64,000 nucleotides of DNA, taken from positions 102,038,320-102,102,319 of the forward strand of contig NC_089584.1 in NCBI RefSeq assembly GCF_019320115.1, written 5' to 3'. The stretch is from Miscanthus floridulus (Eukaryota; Streptophyta; Magnoliopsida; Poales; Poaceae). Both the position numbers and the translations under genes were made by a program. This document shows, in pieces, positions 21,496 to 31,365 of the stretch. Numbering within the stretch: position 1 is the first letter of the stretch; the number at the start of each line of letters is the position of its first letter. A model generated the notes under the pieces. That model did not search any database. It saw nothing but the letters and a program-made list of their open reading frames with translations, and had not been told where the DNA came from.

Positions 21496-24400
21496 ATGTC
21501 GGACTAGAGGTCATCCACTATGAGGGAGTCAGTGTTGAAGGCCTTCACCGCGAAGGGGTTTCTATCACCAAAGGAGGTGGCCCACTGGAGGGCTCTCGGG
21601 AGGGAGGAGTTTCTACAACCTTGGCCCGGTGAGGTGATTTCCTTTCTCGCCTTCCATGAGAGCGGGTTAGGATACCCCACACACAGGTTCCTATGCGGAC
21701 TCCTCAATGAGTGGGGTCTAGAGCTGCAACACCTCAATCCGACTGGGGTGCTGCACATCGTCGGCTTCATCATCGTCTGCGAGGCTTTCCTCAGGATGGA
21801 GCTGCACGTGGACTTTTTCTGGCGACTGTTCTCTGAGAGAGCTTTGATGGTGTGGAATTCGCCTGAGGTCGCGCCGGTGGGGGTTTCGCCCTGTAGAGAA
21901 AACCGAGCATGGGAGGCTCGTATCCCGCGTACATCCCCTACAACTCCAATCGAGAGTGGCACGGGGAGTGGTTTTATATTAGGAATCCGATGGAGGCGTT
22001 GTTCCCGGCGTTCACCGAAGGGAGGCTGGAGAAGCAGGATAGTTGGTCGTGGGGTTGTGCCCATTAGGAGAAGAAGAAGGTGGAGATAATTGAGGAGGAG
22101 CTCCAGAAGCCCATGCGGTGTGGACTTGGTGGGGTGCGGGTGTTCCACAGCCTCTACCGCCACCGGGTTATGCCATTGGCAGAGAGGACACAGCCGATGT
22201 GGAAGTATAATGGCCCGATAGACCCGGACCGTGTGTCGCTGGAGGAGCTACTGGACAACGAGGTCTGGAGTCACCTTGACCGGGTGCTTCAGTTGAAGCC
22301 CAAAGAGAAGGTCGATGGGAAGCCTGCACCTTTCAACTCTACGATTGTGTCTAGACTGGTATGCTCCCTTCCCTTTAGTTAGTGCTTCTTCCTTTGCTTT
22401 CCTATTTTTTTTTGATTTTGAGTCACCCGTTCCATAGGGACTTGGAGTTTACAAGTCCCAGCACACCTTCCCAAGGGGCCAGGAAGAGGAAGAGAACCAA
22501 GGAGGTTCATCAAAAGCAAGAGTAGGAGCAGGAGATTGCTCGACGCGTGAAGGTCGGGGAAAGAAGGAGCGACATTGAGTCAGAGCTCGAGTCGGAGGCT
22601 CCTACTGAGGCTGACGACATGATTTTCTCTGAGGAGGAAAGTCAGGAGGTCGTTGTGACCTCGGTGGAGCATCGTGACCCAGCGGCGATGTCCGCTGGTG
22701 ATGAGAAGGAGGTGGAGAGGCGCGTGGTGGCGAGGAAGCGTGCGATGAGCGCGGACATTGTCGGCGAATAGGAGGCGAAGCAGACGCGGTCACCGTGCCT
22801 TTTGGTGGCGTCGCCGGTCTTGTCCCCGCCTGTCGCGGACGTGGCTGAGTAGGCTGAGCAGTCCGAGGAGTGGACTGGCACTCGTGCGTTGCCGGGACCG
22901 ATGCCAGCACGCGACTCATAGCTGGAGGATGCCCCACCTGCTGCTCTGGTCAGGGAGTCCCGAGCCAAGGGTCGTGGCTACCCGCAGGCCGGGTAGGAGC
23001 CAGTTGGGCTGACTCCACCCTCGGTTGAAGTGAGGCAGCGTGAGTCATAGCTTGGGAGTGATCCTTGCCCTGTAGGCCCATCGACGTCGGGTCTTGCCTT
23101 CAGAGTCATGCCACTTACCTCCCGGTATGTTTTTCTTTGTTTCTTTTTGATCTGTTGCTATTGAGTCTTTTTGGGGTATGACTTACCTGCACTTTTTTGT
23201 CAGTGGCCGAGCGATGATGGGGTTGAGCATTACCCCAACTCCTGTGCAGGAGACTTGGAGGCCCACCCTGCAGCGCGTCACAACGATCGGCAGGGGGAAT
23301 AGGGTGGTGGCGGCGAACCCTTCCCTTTCGAGGGTGGTGCCCCCCGGGTCAGTTGCTAGTACGGTGGCAGCGACGGCGTCGGCATTGGCGGTAGTCCCGG
23401 TGCTAAAGGCAGAGGTCACGTTGGAGGTAACTCTCACGACCCCTCCTCCACTGGCTACGGTGGAAGAGGAGAGGGAGACCGAGCTCCCTACCTCAGAAGG
23501 TGGAGGGCTGCATGGCTCACCCTCACAGTCGAAGTCGAAGGCACCAGGGGAAGACATGGCCGAGATGGAGTCGGAACGCTCGGTGGTGGCCCACGCAAAT
23601 GAGGTGGCGGAGATCCCGTTCGACGACGAGGTGGATGACATGGTGGGGCTACCAGTGTTGTCGTGGGAGCTGGCAGTGGTTTAGTCAGAGGCTAGGCCCT
23701 CCGATAGGCTCCAGAGGGTGACCTGGAGTGGCCCTCCTTCGAGGACCCAGCAAAGGTATGGTTCGTCCTTCGGGATTCCCAGGAGTGTCAGCTCTAGGAC
23801 ATCCTTGGGGAGAAAGGGCTTGCCACGGTGTCTGAACTCACCAACCTATCCTTGAAGCTTGAGGATGCCTAGGAGTGGGTCAAGTCCGCCCAGCAGTTAG
23901 TCTAGGTCGACCTACAACTCATCGTGGAGGTAAGTTTCTGGTATCTGTCCTTGACCTCTGAATCTCTTATTGGTTGCCTCAACATGGTTGCTTTTCATAG
24001 GGTCTGAAGGAGATGTCATCCCATAAGTCTCGGTTTCTCTAGATAGAGCATGCTCAGGTGGCTGAGCTTGAGCGTTAGCTTGAGTCCGCCCCCCGTGAGT
24101 CCTAGGACCGGGCGGCCGAGGTGACCATGGCATGGGTGGAGGGGCAGTGTGCAGCAGAGCGGGCAACCACTGCCAAGCGGGGGCTTAAGGCGGCGAAGGC
24201 CTGCCAGGCAGAGACCGAGGCAGGGTTGTGAACATCCTTGGCGAACACCGAGGTGGCGCTCCAAAAATCCTAGAGACCCTTGAGTCAGAGTAGGGCACCT
24301 TGGTGTCAGAGTGGAACGCCTTGGAGTTGGCATGGAAGGCCTTGGAGTCAGAGTGGAAGGCCTCATCAGAGGCAGACTAGAAGAGGCAAGCGCCCGGCTG

Positions 24401-25159
24401 CGCGAGCAGGTGGCTCGACAGGCAGAGGAGTTCTCCACCCTTGAGAATTTCCACATCAGTACGTACCTTTTCTGTTTTTCATCATGTTGGTTTGTTCCTT
24501 CAGCTTGTTTCTGTGCTTGTTGTCCTTCTCTCAGAGCTAGGCGGAAAGGTGAAGTTGCTGGAGCAGGACCTAAAGACGGTCAAGGTGACCTTTAGCTGAG
24601 ATGCAGAGGAGCTGGCCAAGTCCCATGAAGAACGACGTGCTCTTGAGGGGAACTTGACCAGATTCGCAACGTTGCTCAGCTTGTCATCTCGGAGGTCTTC
24701 GGGTCGGTGCCAAGTACTAGCACGCCCGCTGTCTAGCTGGCGGAGGTCTTGAATGCGGTCCGGGACCTTATCACAAGTGGGCTGTTCTATGGAGCATCGG
24801 GGGTGTTGACTTCGATGGCGATGTACCACCCGAACCTAGACTTCGCCACTATCTGCAGTGGGTATGCTGATGGCTTGAGCATAGAGGACATCCAAACGCT
24901 TAGGGAGAGCTTGCTGCCGCACGCAAGGCTAGTGGTAGAGCAAGTCTCTACGTAGTGGGTGATGGACATCCACTGTGAAGACATGGCTAGAAGCATGCGT
25001 CGGGAGGACGTCACCCAACCTATAGATAGCACGGAGCCTAGGTCAGAGGTGGGTATCGCCTCGGCTCCGACCGAGCCGGATGTCGTCCCGCCGGGGAGTG
25101 AGCAGCCCACGCCTTCGCCGGTCGTTCCATCAGTAGATGCTGCTAAGCCGCCCCAATAG
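21496..25159 (+). pseudogene. Antisense multi-exon ORF, 'putative gypsy type transposase' family
   Basis: On the strand opposite to the LTRs, ORF 21520-22089 reads KGFLSPKEVAHWRALGREEF, then PWPGEVISFLAFHESGLG and HLNPTGVLHIVGF. This is the conserved start of the family called transposase (putative) gypsy type (PF04195). After a frame change near 21890 it continues in another frame to 22360 (RVFHSLYRHRVMPLAERTQP). A GT donor follows (about 22361). Further segments at 22547-22771, 23178-23684 and 24311-24480 are Glu/Ala-rich and coiled-coil-like. The tail (24749-25159) reads YHPNLDFATICSGYADG. Stops and frame changes are numerous. Despite the family name no DDE motif is known or seen. Confidence 0.6.
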
Positions 25160-25789
25160 TTTGTGAAGTATAAGAAGTTTAGTAGATGTAAAAAGATTAA
25201 GTTCATTGGGGAGCCCATGTGTAAATGTTCTTGTGTGTTTTAATGACTACAATCAGTTTCGTTTTTTGTGATGGAGTCACTCCGTTCGGGAAAACTTGTC
25301 CCTTTCGTTCCTTAGTTTTTCCATTAGCATAACTTTGTTTTTTATTCTTTCTTTCTCGTACTTGCCCATTTGTCCCATAGGCTGCTACCTTGGGAGCCTG
25401 GGGCATGGCCCGCGAGGCTCAGCTGCTCGTAATCATAGGGAAAGGTGGAGTGCGATCGGTCGAAATGTTTTAAAGCAAAGCTACGTAAGAAAAATTAAAG
25501 GCACGAACTACCCTTTTATTTGGGTAAGAAAGAGTTTCACCATATGATAGTAAATGAAAAAGAGAGGTAGTAGTGTACCCTTGTGGAGCCCCTGAGCGAT
25601 CCAGGGCAAAAAGTGTTCGGGTCAGGGTGCTCTTATAGGAGCAAACGCTAAGTAAACAATGGTAAGACTAAAATTTAGGGGAAGAAAAAACAACATAACT
25701 GTTCCAAGCGTTTGGTGAGAATGTCATCGTTGTTGTCCTTCAATCGTCCAGATCCTTGTTCACTATGCCCCCTTTCTCGATCGCTGCTT

Positions 25790-27377
25790 CTATGCCTTTT
25801 TCTTCCTTTGGCTCACCGGCCTATCGCAGAAGGCGCCTGAGGAGCTCGTAGTCCTTGTAGAGATGTTTGATGGGGTAGTTGTGGTTGGTGCACGGGCTCT
25901 CCATGAGCTCATGAAAGTGGCCCAGAGGGTCCTGCTGGCGCTGCTTGCCCGTGTGATCAGCCGTGGCGACCAACATGGAGTTGGCCTATCAGCGGTGATC
26001 TTTTCTGTTCTTTTTCCCCATCTACGTGGAGGGGCCGTTGTCCTAATCCTTGTGCTTGGCCTTACCTTTGCCTCCATCAGAGCGCGACGGGAGTGATGCT
26101 CACTAGAGGCATTGGACAAAGGTCCATGGTCCTGAGCCATCAGGGCTAGGACTTCAGTTGCTGCTGCGTGCATCTCGGTTTAGCCCGAGCCATGCGTAGA
26201 CAGGCGGTCGGTGCTGAGCGGTCGTCAAGTCAAGACGAGGTGCAGGTGCGACCTCTTGTGCCGTGCTCAGTGGTTGTAGCAGTGAGCGGGTGGAGCGACT
26301 CGTCTGCTGTGTCCCCATTCCCCTAGTGGGGAGCAAGGCCATGAGTTGGTGTTGCGATATGGAGCTCTCCACTTGTTGAACGGCGGGGTCTCCACTAGTG
26401 CCCGGAGGTTGTGGTTGATCGTCTGTTCCTAAGAATCATTCGGCTCGGGCAGGCCGCGCAGAAGCATTATCGTAATGGTGATGTTCTGATTGGCCTAAGT
26501 GAAGTGTGGAGGATCGTTCCCCTGTCCATGGTGTCACGCTAGACCCAACGGGCGTGACCCCAGGCGCCGCTAGCCACTCTATGCGCACAGGGCGTAGTGT
26601 GGTGCGTCGAGCGCACTGGCACAGTTGGTGGCTGGTGCAGCCACTATTGTTGTAGTTCCTCGCCGTGCTCCCATGTGAGCTCGGGGGTCTCCGCACGAGG
26701 TCTGGAGGGATGTGAGTCTACAAGGACTCTATCACCACCGGTCGTTGTCCCGAAGCATCTACCATAGCACACTCCTAGGACGGACGGTGGCTAGGCACCA
26801 TGTCGCCGATGCTAGAGCCATCACTCTCAACATCGTCATCCATGAGGTCGAGGAAACAGGTGGGAGCATAGCTTGCCATCCCCATGAATTCGGACAGGAG
26901 AGAGGGCGGCGCCGGCATCCTTCGGAGCCCTCGGGAATACGCGTCCACGGGAGACACGAGGCCATAGGGGAACCGGTCGTATGGCGGTCGCGGCAGGGAC
27001 AACGGGGTCCCTCCGAGTGATCGGCGGAAGATAGAGAATAGCAAGTAAATAACAGCATGTACATTACTCACAGCGGGGTTTGAGCAAAGAGTTTGCTCAG
27101 AATGAAGCGCAGATGCCACGTCGTTGAAGTTATGCGTCCCGGAGTCGATGGAGGGTGCCCCTCCGACGGGTGCCGGAATGAGTGCCTCCTCGTAGAGGTG
27201 TAGTATGCTAAGCCAGTCGGCGATGAAGTCAAGGCTTCTAAGGAGGAAGGCCTGAGATGGCTTGAAGATAGGTGGAACCCACATCCCAACAGGTGGGAGT
27301 GCGGGAAACTCTAGTGACGCGAAGCGAGTCATATCGCCTGAGTCTGCCATGGCGAAGGTGGTAGAAAAGTGGGCCAT
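25790..27377 (-). pseudogene. Degenerate gag-like region of the gypsy-type element
   Basis: The first 200 codons (27377-26775) are open and begin MAHFSTTFAMADSGDMTRFA. They include FASLEFPALPP and a RFPYGLVSPVDAYSRGLRR segment of the kind seen at the N-terminus of grass gypsy gag proteins. Downstream of the stop at 26775 the reading frame is broken repeatedly to about 25790, and no CCHC knuckle is recognisable. This ORF is read in the same direction as the LTRs. Confidence 0.5.
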
Positions 27378-27431
27378 CCGATGACCAAAAAGTATTGAAC
27401 ATACAACATCTTCCCCATGGATGGCGCCAAC

Positions 27432-28694
27432 TATTGGTGCATAAAGTGAGCAACAAGTAAATATTTATAGTTTTGCCGTATATTGTGATCGGAGGTGGCC
27501 TAGCATTCAATGACACAAGGTTTATACTGGTTCAGGCAACATGCCCTACATCTAGTTTGAGTCGGTCGATGACTTTATTCCTGAGCCTAGGTGCTCGAAG
27601 TTTGTAGTGGGGTTACAAATGAGGAGGAGAAAGATAGGGGGTACAAGAGGTCTGGTCAGCTCTGGTCGGAAGGGCCGAGAGCGAAAGGAGCTCCGCTATG
27701 AGCTAAGTGTTCAAGCGTGTGCTTGAGGTTTGAACCTATCGGTTCTGTGGTTGTGTGCTAGTGAACTTGATCGATCTAATGAATCTAGAATGGCTTGAAT
27801 GGATCTGGATTCACTTGAATGTTGGGAGAGAGCGTATCCCCTTTTATAGATGAAGGGGATGACCTTACAAGTGAGAGGGAGAGAGTATATATGCTTCTAA
27901 GCCTTGCTGCCCACGTCGGCGGGTACAGAATGATGATAGGCACCCACAATACTGTTGAATGTCAGATATACGTAGGAGGTGGTGTTGTCTTCTTCGGGCA
28001 TGGCAGACGTCGACGCCTACCATACTGTTGATATCTGAGGTAGGTAAGGGGTTTTTACCATGTTCGTCCGGTATGATAAAAGCCGGCACCCACAACACTG
28101 TCGATGCCTAGAGGCATGTGGGGAGGGCCTTACTGTATGGGAGTTAATGACGCCCACAATACTATAGAGGAAAATGTCAGTGCCTACAACACTGTTTGTG
28201 TCAGGGAGGTTGCAGAATACTGTTTCCGCAGACGTACAGGGTACGGTCCCTGGTATCGTGGTTTGACTTGTGCGCTCTGCCTTGCTTCTCCGTTCGTTCC
28301 CCGGTCCTTTCCGAGCAGGCGTCCCCGGTCGATTGGTCCTAGTCGGTTCTGATCGTGCCAGTCGGAGACGAGCAGTGAGTAGTGTTTTTGTGTACCCCGA
28401 TCGAAGACATGGGGTCAGAGTCGGAAGTAGTGTTTTGGCCAGGCCTTCCGGTCGGAGAGGCCGTCCGGAGGCGGGCTGGAGACCGAAGTGAGCCCTCCGG
28501 TCGGAGAGGTGGGTCGGAGTCGGAAAACAGGCGTCGCTCCTCCTCGACCAGACCTTCCGGTCGGTGATTGAATCGCCCTTCTGGGCTGCTGTTTAGATAC
28601 TTGGGCCGACCTGTGAGTCACGCACTGTCTGCTTGGGCCGAGCCTTTGTTTGGGAAGCCGGTCCGCGAAGGACCACGGGTTTATAAACCCGACA
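27432..28694 (-). repeat. 5' LTR (1263 bp) of the gypsy-type element
   Basis: Direct repeat of 18476-19593. Adjacent on its inner side to the TTGGCGCC primer site. Confidence 0.88.
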
Positions 28695-29124
28695 GTCATG
28701 GTTTAGTATCTTAAGTTTAATGAATTATAGATAAAAAAATATCAATATTTATGATATCAAATAAATATTATTAGATTAATTATGAAATGTATTTTCATAA
28801 TAAATTATTTTGTAGCCGTAAATGTGAATAGGATTCACTAAAAAATTTGTCAAACACAAACTACTTTTGACGGCACGTAACTTGTGGTTGCATTTTTTTG
28901 GACAGAGGGAGTATTATTTTCTAGACAGGCACCTAGGACCTGCTACTATTCTTTTTTGGACCTGAGTATCAGGGTACTATTACTTTTTGGCTTGGTAACA
29001 ATGTTAGCGCATGGCAACCAAATATCCTATAATTCGATATGCACCATTTTAGCTTATATGAACACTGGTTGTGAGTTTAGTGACGCGCAGGACAGAACAC
29101 AACTCTTTTCTTTAGTTAGTATTA

Positions 29125-29402
29125 GTAAAACACTAAGGCCCTATTAGCAGACAAAGTATTTTTAGAGTTTTAGAAAAATACCATAATTTTATAAAAAAAT
29201 TTCATTTTAGAGTGCCGTGAAGTGTGTGTGTAATAAACTTTACAGTTTGAATACCATGGTATTGCTGAAACTGTAGTATTTCTAGAGTTTTAAAAACTTT
29301 ATTCTAGATCTTTTTTTTCTAAACCACGGTTTTGCACATCAATGGTTCTAAAATTATAGCTTCTTAAGTTTCTTAATACCACAACATCCAAACAAGACCA
29401 AA
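29125..29402. mobile_element. Candidate MITE
   Basis: An AT-rich stretch begins AAGGCCCTATTAGCAG. The reverse complement of its right end reads TTGGTCTTGTTTGGATG, then TTGTGGTATTAAG. The termini match only partly. The neighbouring 28914-29124 has no recognisable feature. Confidence 0.3.
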
Positions 29403-29427
29403 ACTGGTATGGACTCTGTTGTTGCTA

Positions 29428-29925
29428 AGAGCATCTTCGGGAGTTTTGTAAGAACAACTCCCTATTTTGATTTTTTAGCAAAAACAAAAAAAAAACCTCC
29501 AACGATTCGATAAAAAGAGCTCCTCAAAAATAAAAAGGTTACCAAATATTCTCTCAAACTCACAAGTTTCTACAGTCCAGAGAAACTAGAGAAACTCCGT
29601 GTCCACTCCCCAACTGACATTTTTCTCGTGAGATTGGAGTAAATTGGACACATGAGTAAATTAAAAAAATAAAGGGTTCTAGATAAGAAAACGGTAAGAG
29701 ACAAGTAAGCTATTAAAAGAGGTTTGGTTGGTTAGAAATAGTTCGGTCTTCTAAATACAATATCGTTTAGAAAGGTAATGTAGAAAACTATTGAAGAGGG
29801 AAATAATTGAGGTTGATACTTATTTTATTAACTCAATAAATTTATTAGTTGAGGAAGTCAATTATAGGAAACATTTGGAGTGAAGTACTTTGTGAGAGCT
29901 CTTACAGTTGCATTTAGAGTAGCAG
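29428..29925. mobile_element. Candidate TIR element, GAGCATC-type ends
   Basis: Left end AAGAGCATCTTCGGGAGTTT and right end (reverse complement) GTAAGAGCTCTCACAAAG resemble the ends of the split element at 415/11857. No ORF. Confidence 0.3.
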
Positions 29926-30001
29926 ACCAGCAGTCGCTGCTGCTTTATTTAAGGCCTACTTGGACCCTCTAGTTTTGGCAGTTTTTAAGAATCTAGCTTT
30001 T

Positions 30002-30345
30002 TGTCGGGGACCAATACTAGGGTACCCGAAGAGGAGGAGATAATAACCATCAACATTGGTTCATCCGAGCAGTCTAGAGCGTGACTACAGCTCCAACCGA
30101 CCCCTAGGTGCGCAAGCTCCGCCTCACCCGACAACGAAGCGGCGGACTCCGCCTCGTCGGACCTCTAGGGGTGGGCTCCGCCTCGCCCGACACCGAGGCC
30201 ACGGGATTCGTGTTGCCTGACCTCTAAGGACTGGCTCTGCCTCGCTCGGCCTCTAGGAGCGGGCTCCACCTCGCCCGACACCGAGGCCGTGACTCTACCT
30301 CGCCTGACCTCTGGGGACAACATCCGCCTCGCCCGACACTGAGGC
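30002..30345 (+). mobile_element. Gypsy LTR fragment truncated by the assembly gap
   Basis: Begins TGTCGGGGACCAATACTAGG, a standard grass gypsy LTR start. It runs into a tandem array built on GGCTCCRCCTCGCCCGACACCGAGG, the same type of unit seen at 14810-15065. It is cut at 30345 by Ns. Confidence 0.6.
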
Positions 30346-30445
30346 NNNNNNNNNNNNNNNNNNNNNNNNNNNNNNNNNNNNNNNNNNNNNNNNNNNNNNN
30401 NNNNNNNNNNNNNNNNNNNNNNNNNNNNNNNNNNNNNNNNNNNNN
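30346..30445. other. Assembly gap (100 Ns)
   Basis: Exactly 100 N characters, the usual placeholder for a gap of unknown size. It separates an LTR fragment from the last visible AMY3 intron. Confidence 0.97.
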
Positions 30446-30612
30446 AGCTTGACTGTATCCAAGGTTCATGTTCACTGGATGCCTAATGTTAAATTCTAGG
30501 TTCACTGAGTTCAAGTGGGAATTTAACCATATGTTTAATAACCATACTGGTTACCCATTTCATTGGATAGATAGTCAGACCATCAGTTTGGGAAAGAAAA
30601 TAGTAAATTTAA

Positions 30613-30763
30613 TACTCCATCCGTTTCAAATTATAAGATGTTTGGCATTTCTAGATACATAACTTTTTCTATGTACTTAGATATACACTATGTCTAGATA
30701 CATAGTAAAAGCAAAGTATCTAGAAAAGCCAAAACGTCTTATAATTTGGAACAAGAGGGAGTA
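30613..30763. mobile_element. Short Stowaway MITE
   Basis: TA-CTCCATCCGTTTCAAATT at the left and TTTGGAACAAGAGGGAG-TA at the right form a TIR that continues inward through TATAAGA and GTTTGGC. About 150 bp, with TA target sites. Confidence 0.75.
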
Positions 30764-31175
30764 TTAGCCAAAAGAGTGGCAAAAAAAAATCACGGGAGCC
30801 TTAATTTGCATACAAATCTAACAGACATCCACTACCTAGCTTGGTGTTTGGCTGTACAGAGCAGTAGGGCACTTCCTTAGTTCCTTCACCTAATTACATG
30901 TCCCATCTTTGAACATGTGTACAGTCCTGGACTAGTGTTGCTTGTGCAGTATGAAACCAGCATGTTCAAATGTGTTTACACCCAATGAGAGAAAATTAGT
31001 ATGAACAGTTTTGAGACCTAATCAGTTTTTTTACCTTCTTTCCCGGCAAAACTACTGATCTAGTACAGTTTCTTAAAACTGTTTTAACCCTACCATTGAA
31101 TTTTTTTATATGTCCACTGACAATCATATGCTAAGCCCTCTAAATAAATATATTTTAGAAAAGAAAATCGGATAC

Positions 31176-31365
31176 CTGGAAATGTGGATCATCAGCAACA
31201 ACTGCTCGATCATCCCAGTTCATACGACCACCAAAAATATTCCAGACACCATTGTTGTTCTGAAACTGAGCACACCTATGATTTAGAACAGCATCACCAA
31301 GAACCTTGATGCCAGATTCATGGAAAGTCTTCACAAGTTCCTTCAGCTCATCCATGGACCCATAT
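31176..31365 (-). CDS. AMY3: AMY3 exon 8, GH13 beta-strand region, last exon seen
   Basis: Joins exon 7 in phase (TCTCG|ATATGGG gives SRYGSM). It encodes MDELKELVKTFHESGIKVLG, VLNHRCAQF, then GGRMNWDDRAVVADDPHFQ before GTATCCG. The VLNHR motif is the family's conserved region I. The following exons should carry the catalytic Asp and Glu residues but are not in 30446-31175. Confidence 0.88.

Larger units (their letters stand above)
18476..28694 (-). mobile_element. Gypsy-type LTR element lacking pol, complete with TSD
   Basis: LTRs at 18476-19593 and 27432-28694 are in minus orientation (TGTCRGG... to ...GCACCRRYA), flanked by GTCAT (18471-18475 and 28695-28699). The primer site TTGGCGCC follows the 5' LTR on the minus strand (about 27422-27430). 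A purine-rich tract (CCGGGGGCTTGAGGGCTCC on minus, about 19594-19613) precedes the 3' LTR. Inside are a gag-like region next to the 5' LTR and a large ORF on the opposite strand. No RT or integrase motif is visible. A solo LTR of the same family is at 49201-50481. Confidence 0.88.
18438..28913. mobile_element. Stowaway MITE split by a gypsy element
   Basis: The left part (18438-18475) begins TA-CTTCCGTCCAAAAATGCAA. The right part (28695-28913) ends with the complement of TA-CTCCCTCTGTCCAAAAAAATGC. Removing the 10,219-bp gypsy element and one copy of GTCAT leaves about 250 bp, a normal Stowaway length. Confidence 0.7.

Noticed and set aside
21504..22163. Minus-strand ORF of 219 codons
   Set aside because: It is the complement of the well-supported plus-strand 'gypsy type transposase' frame; Pro/Leu-rich with no motif.
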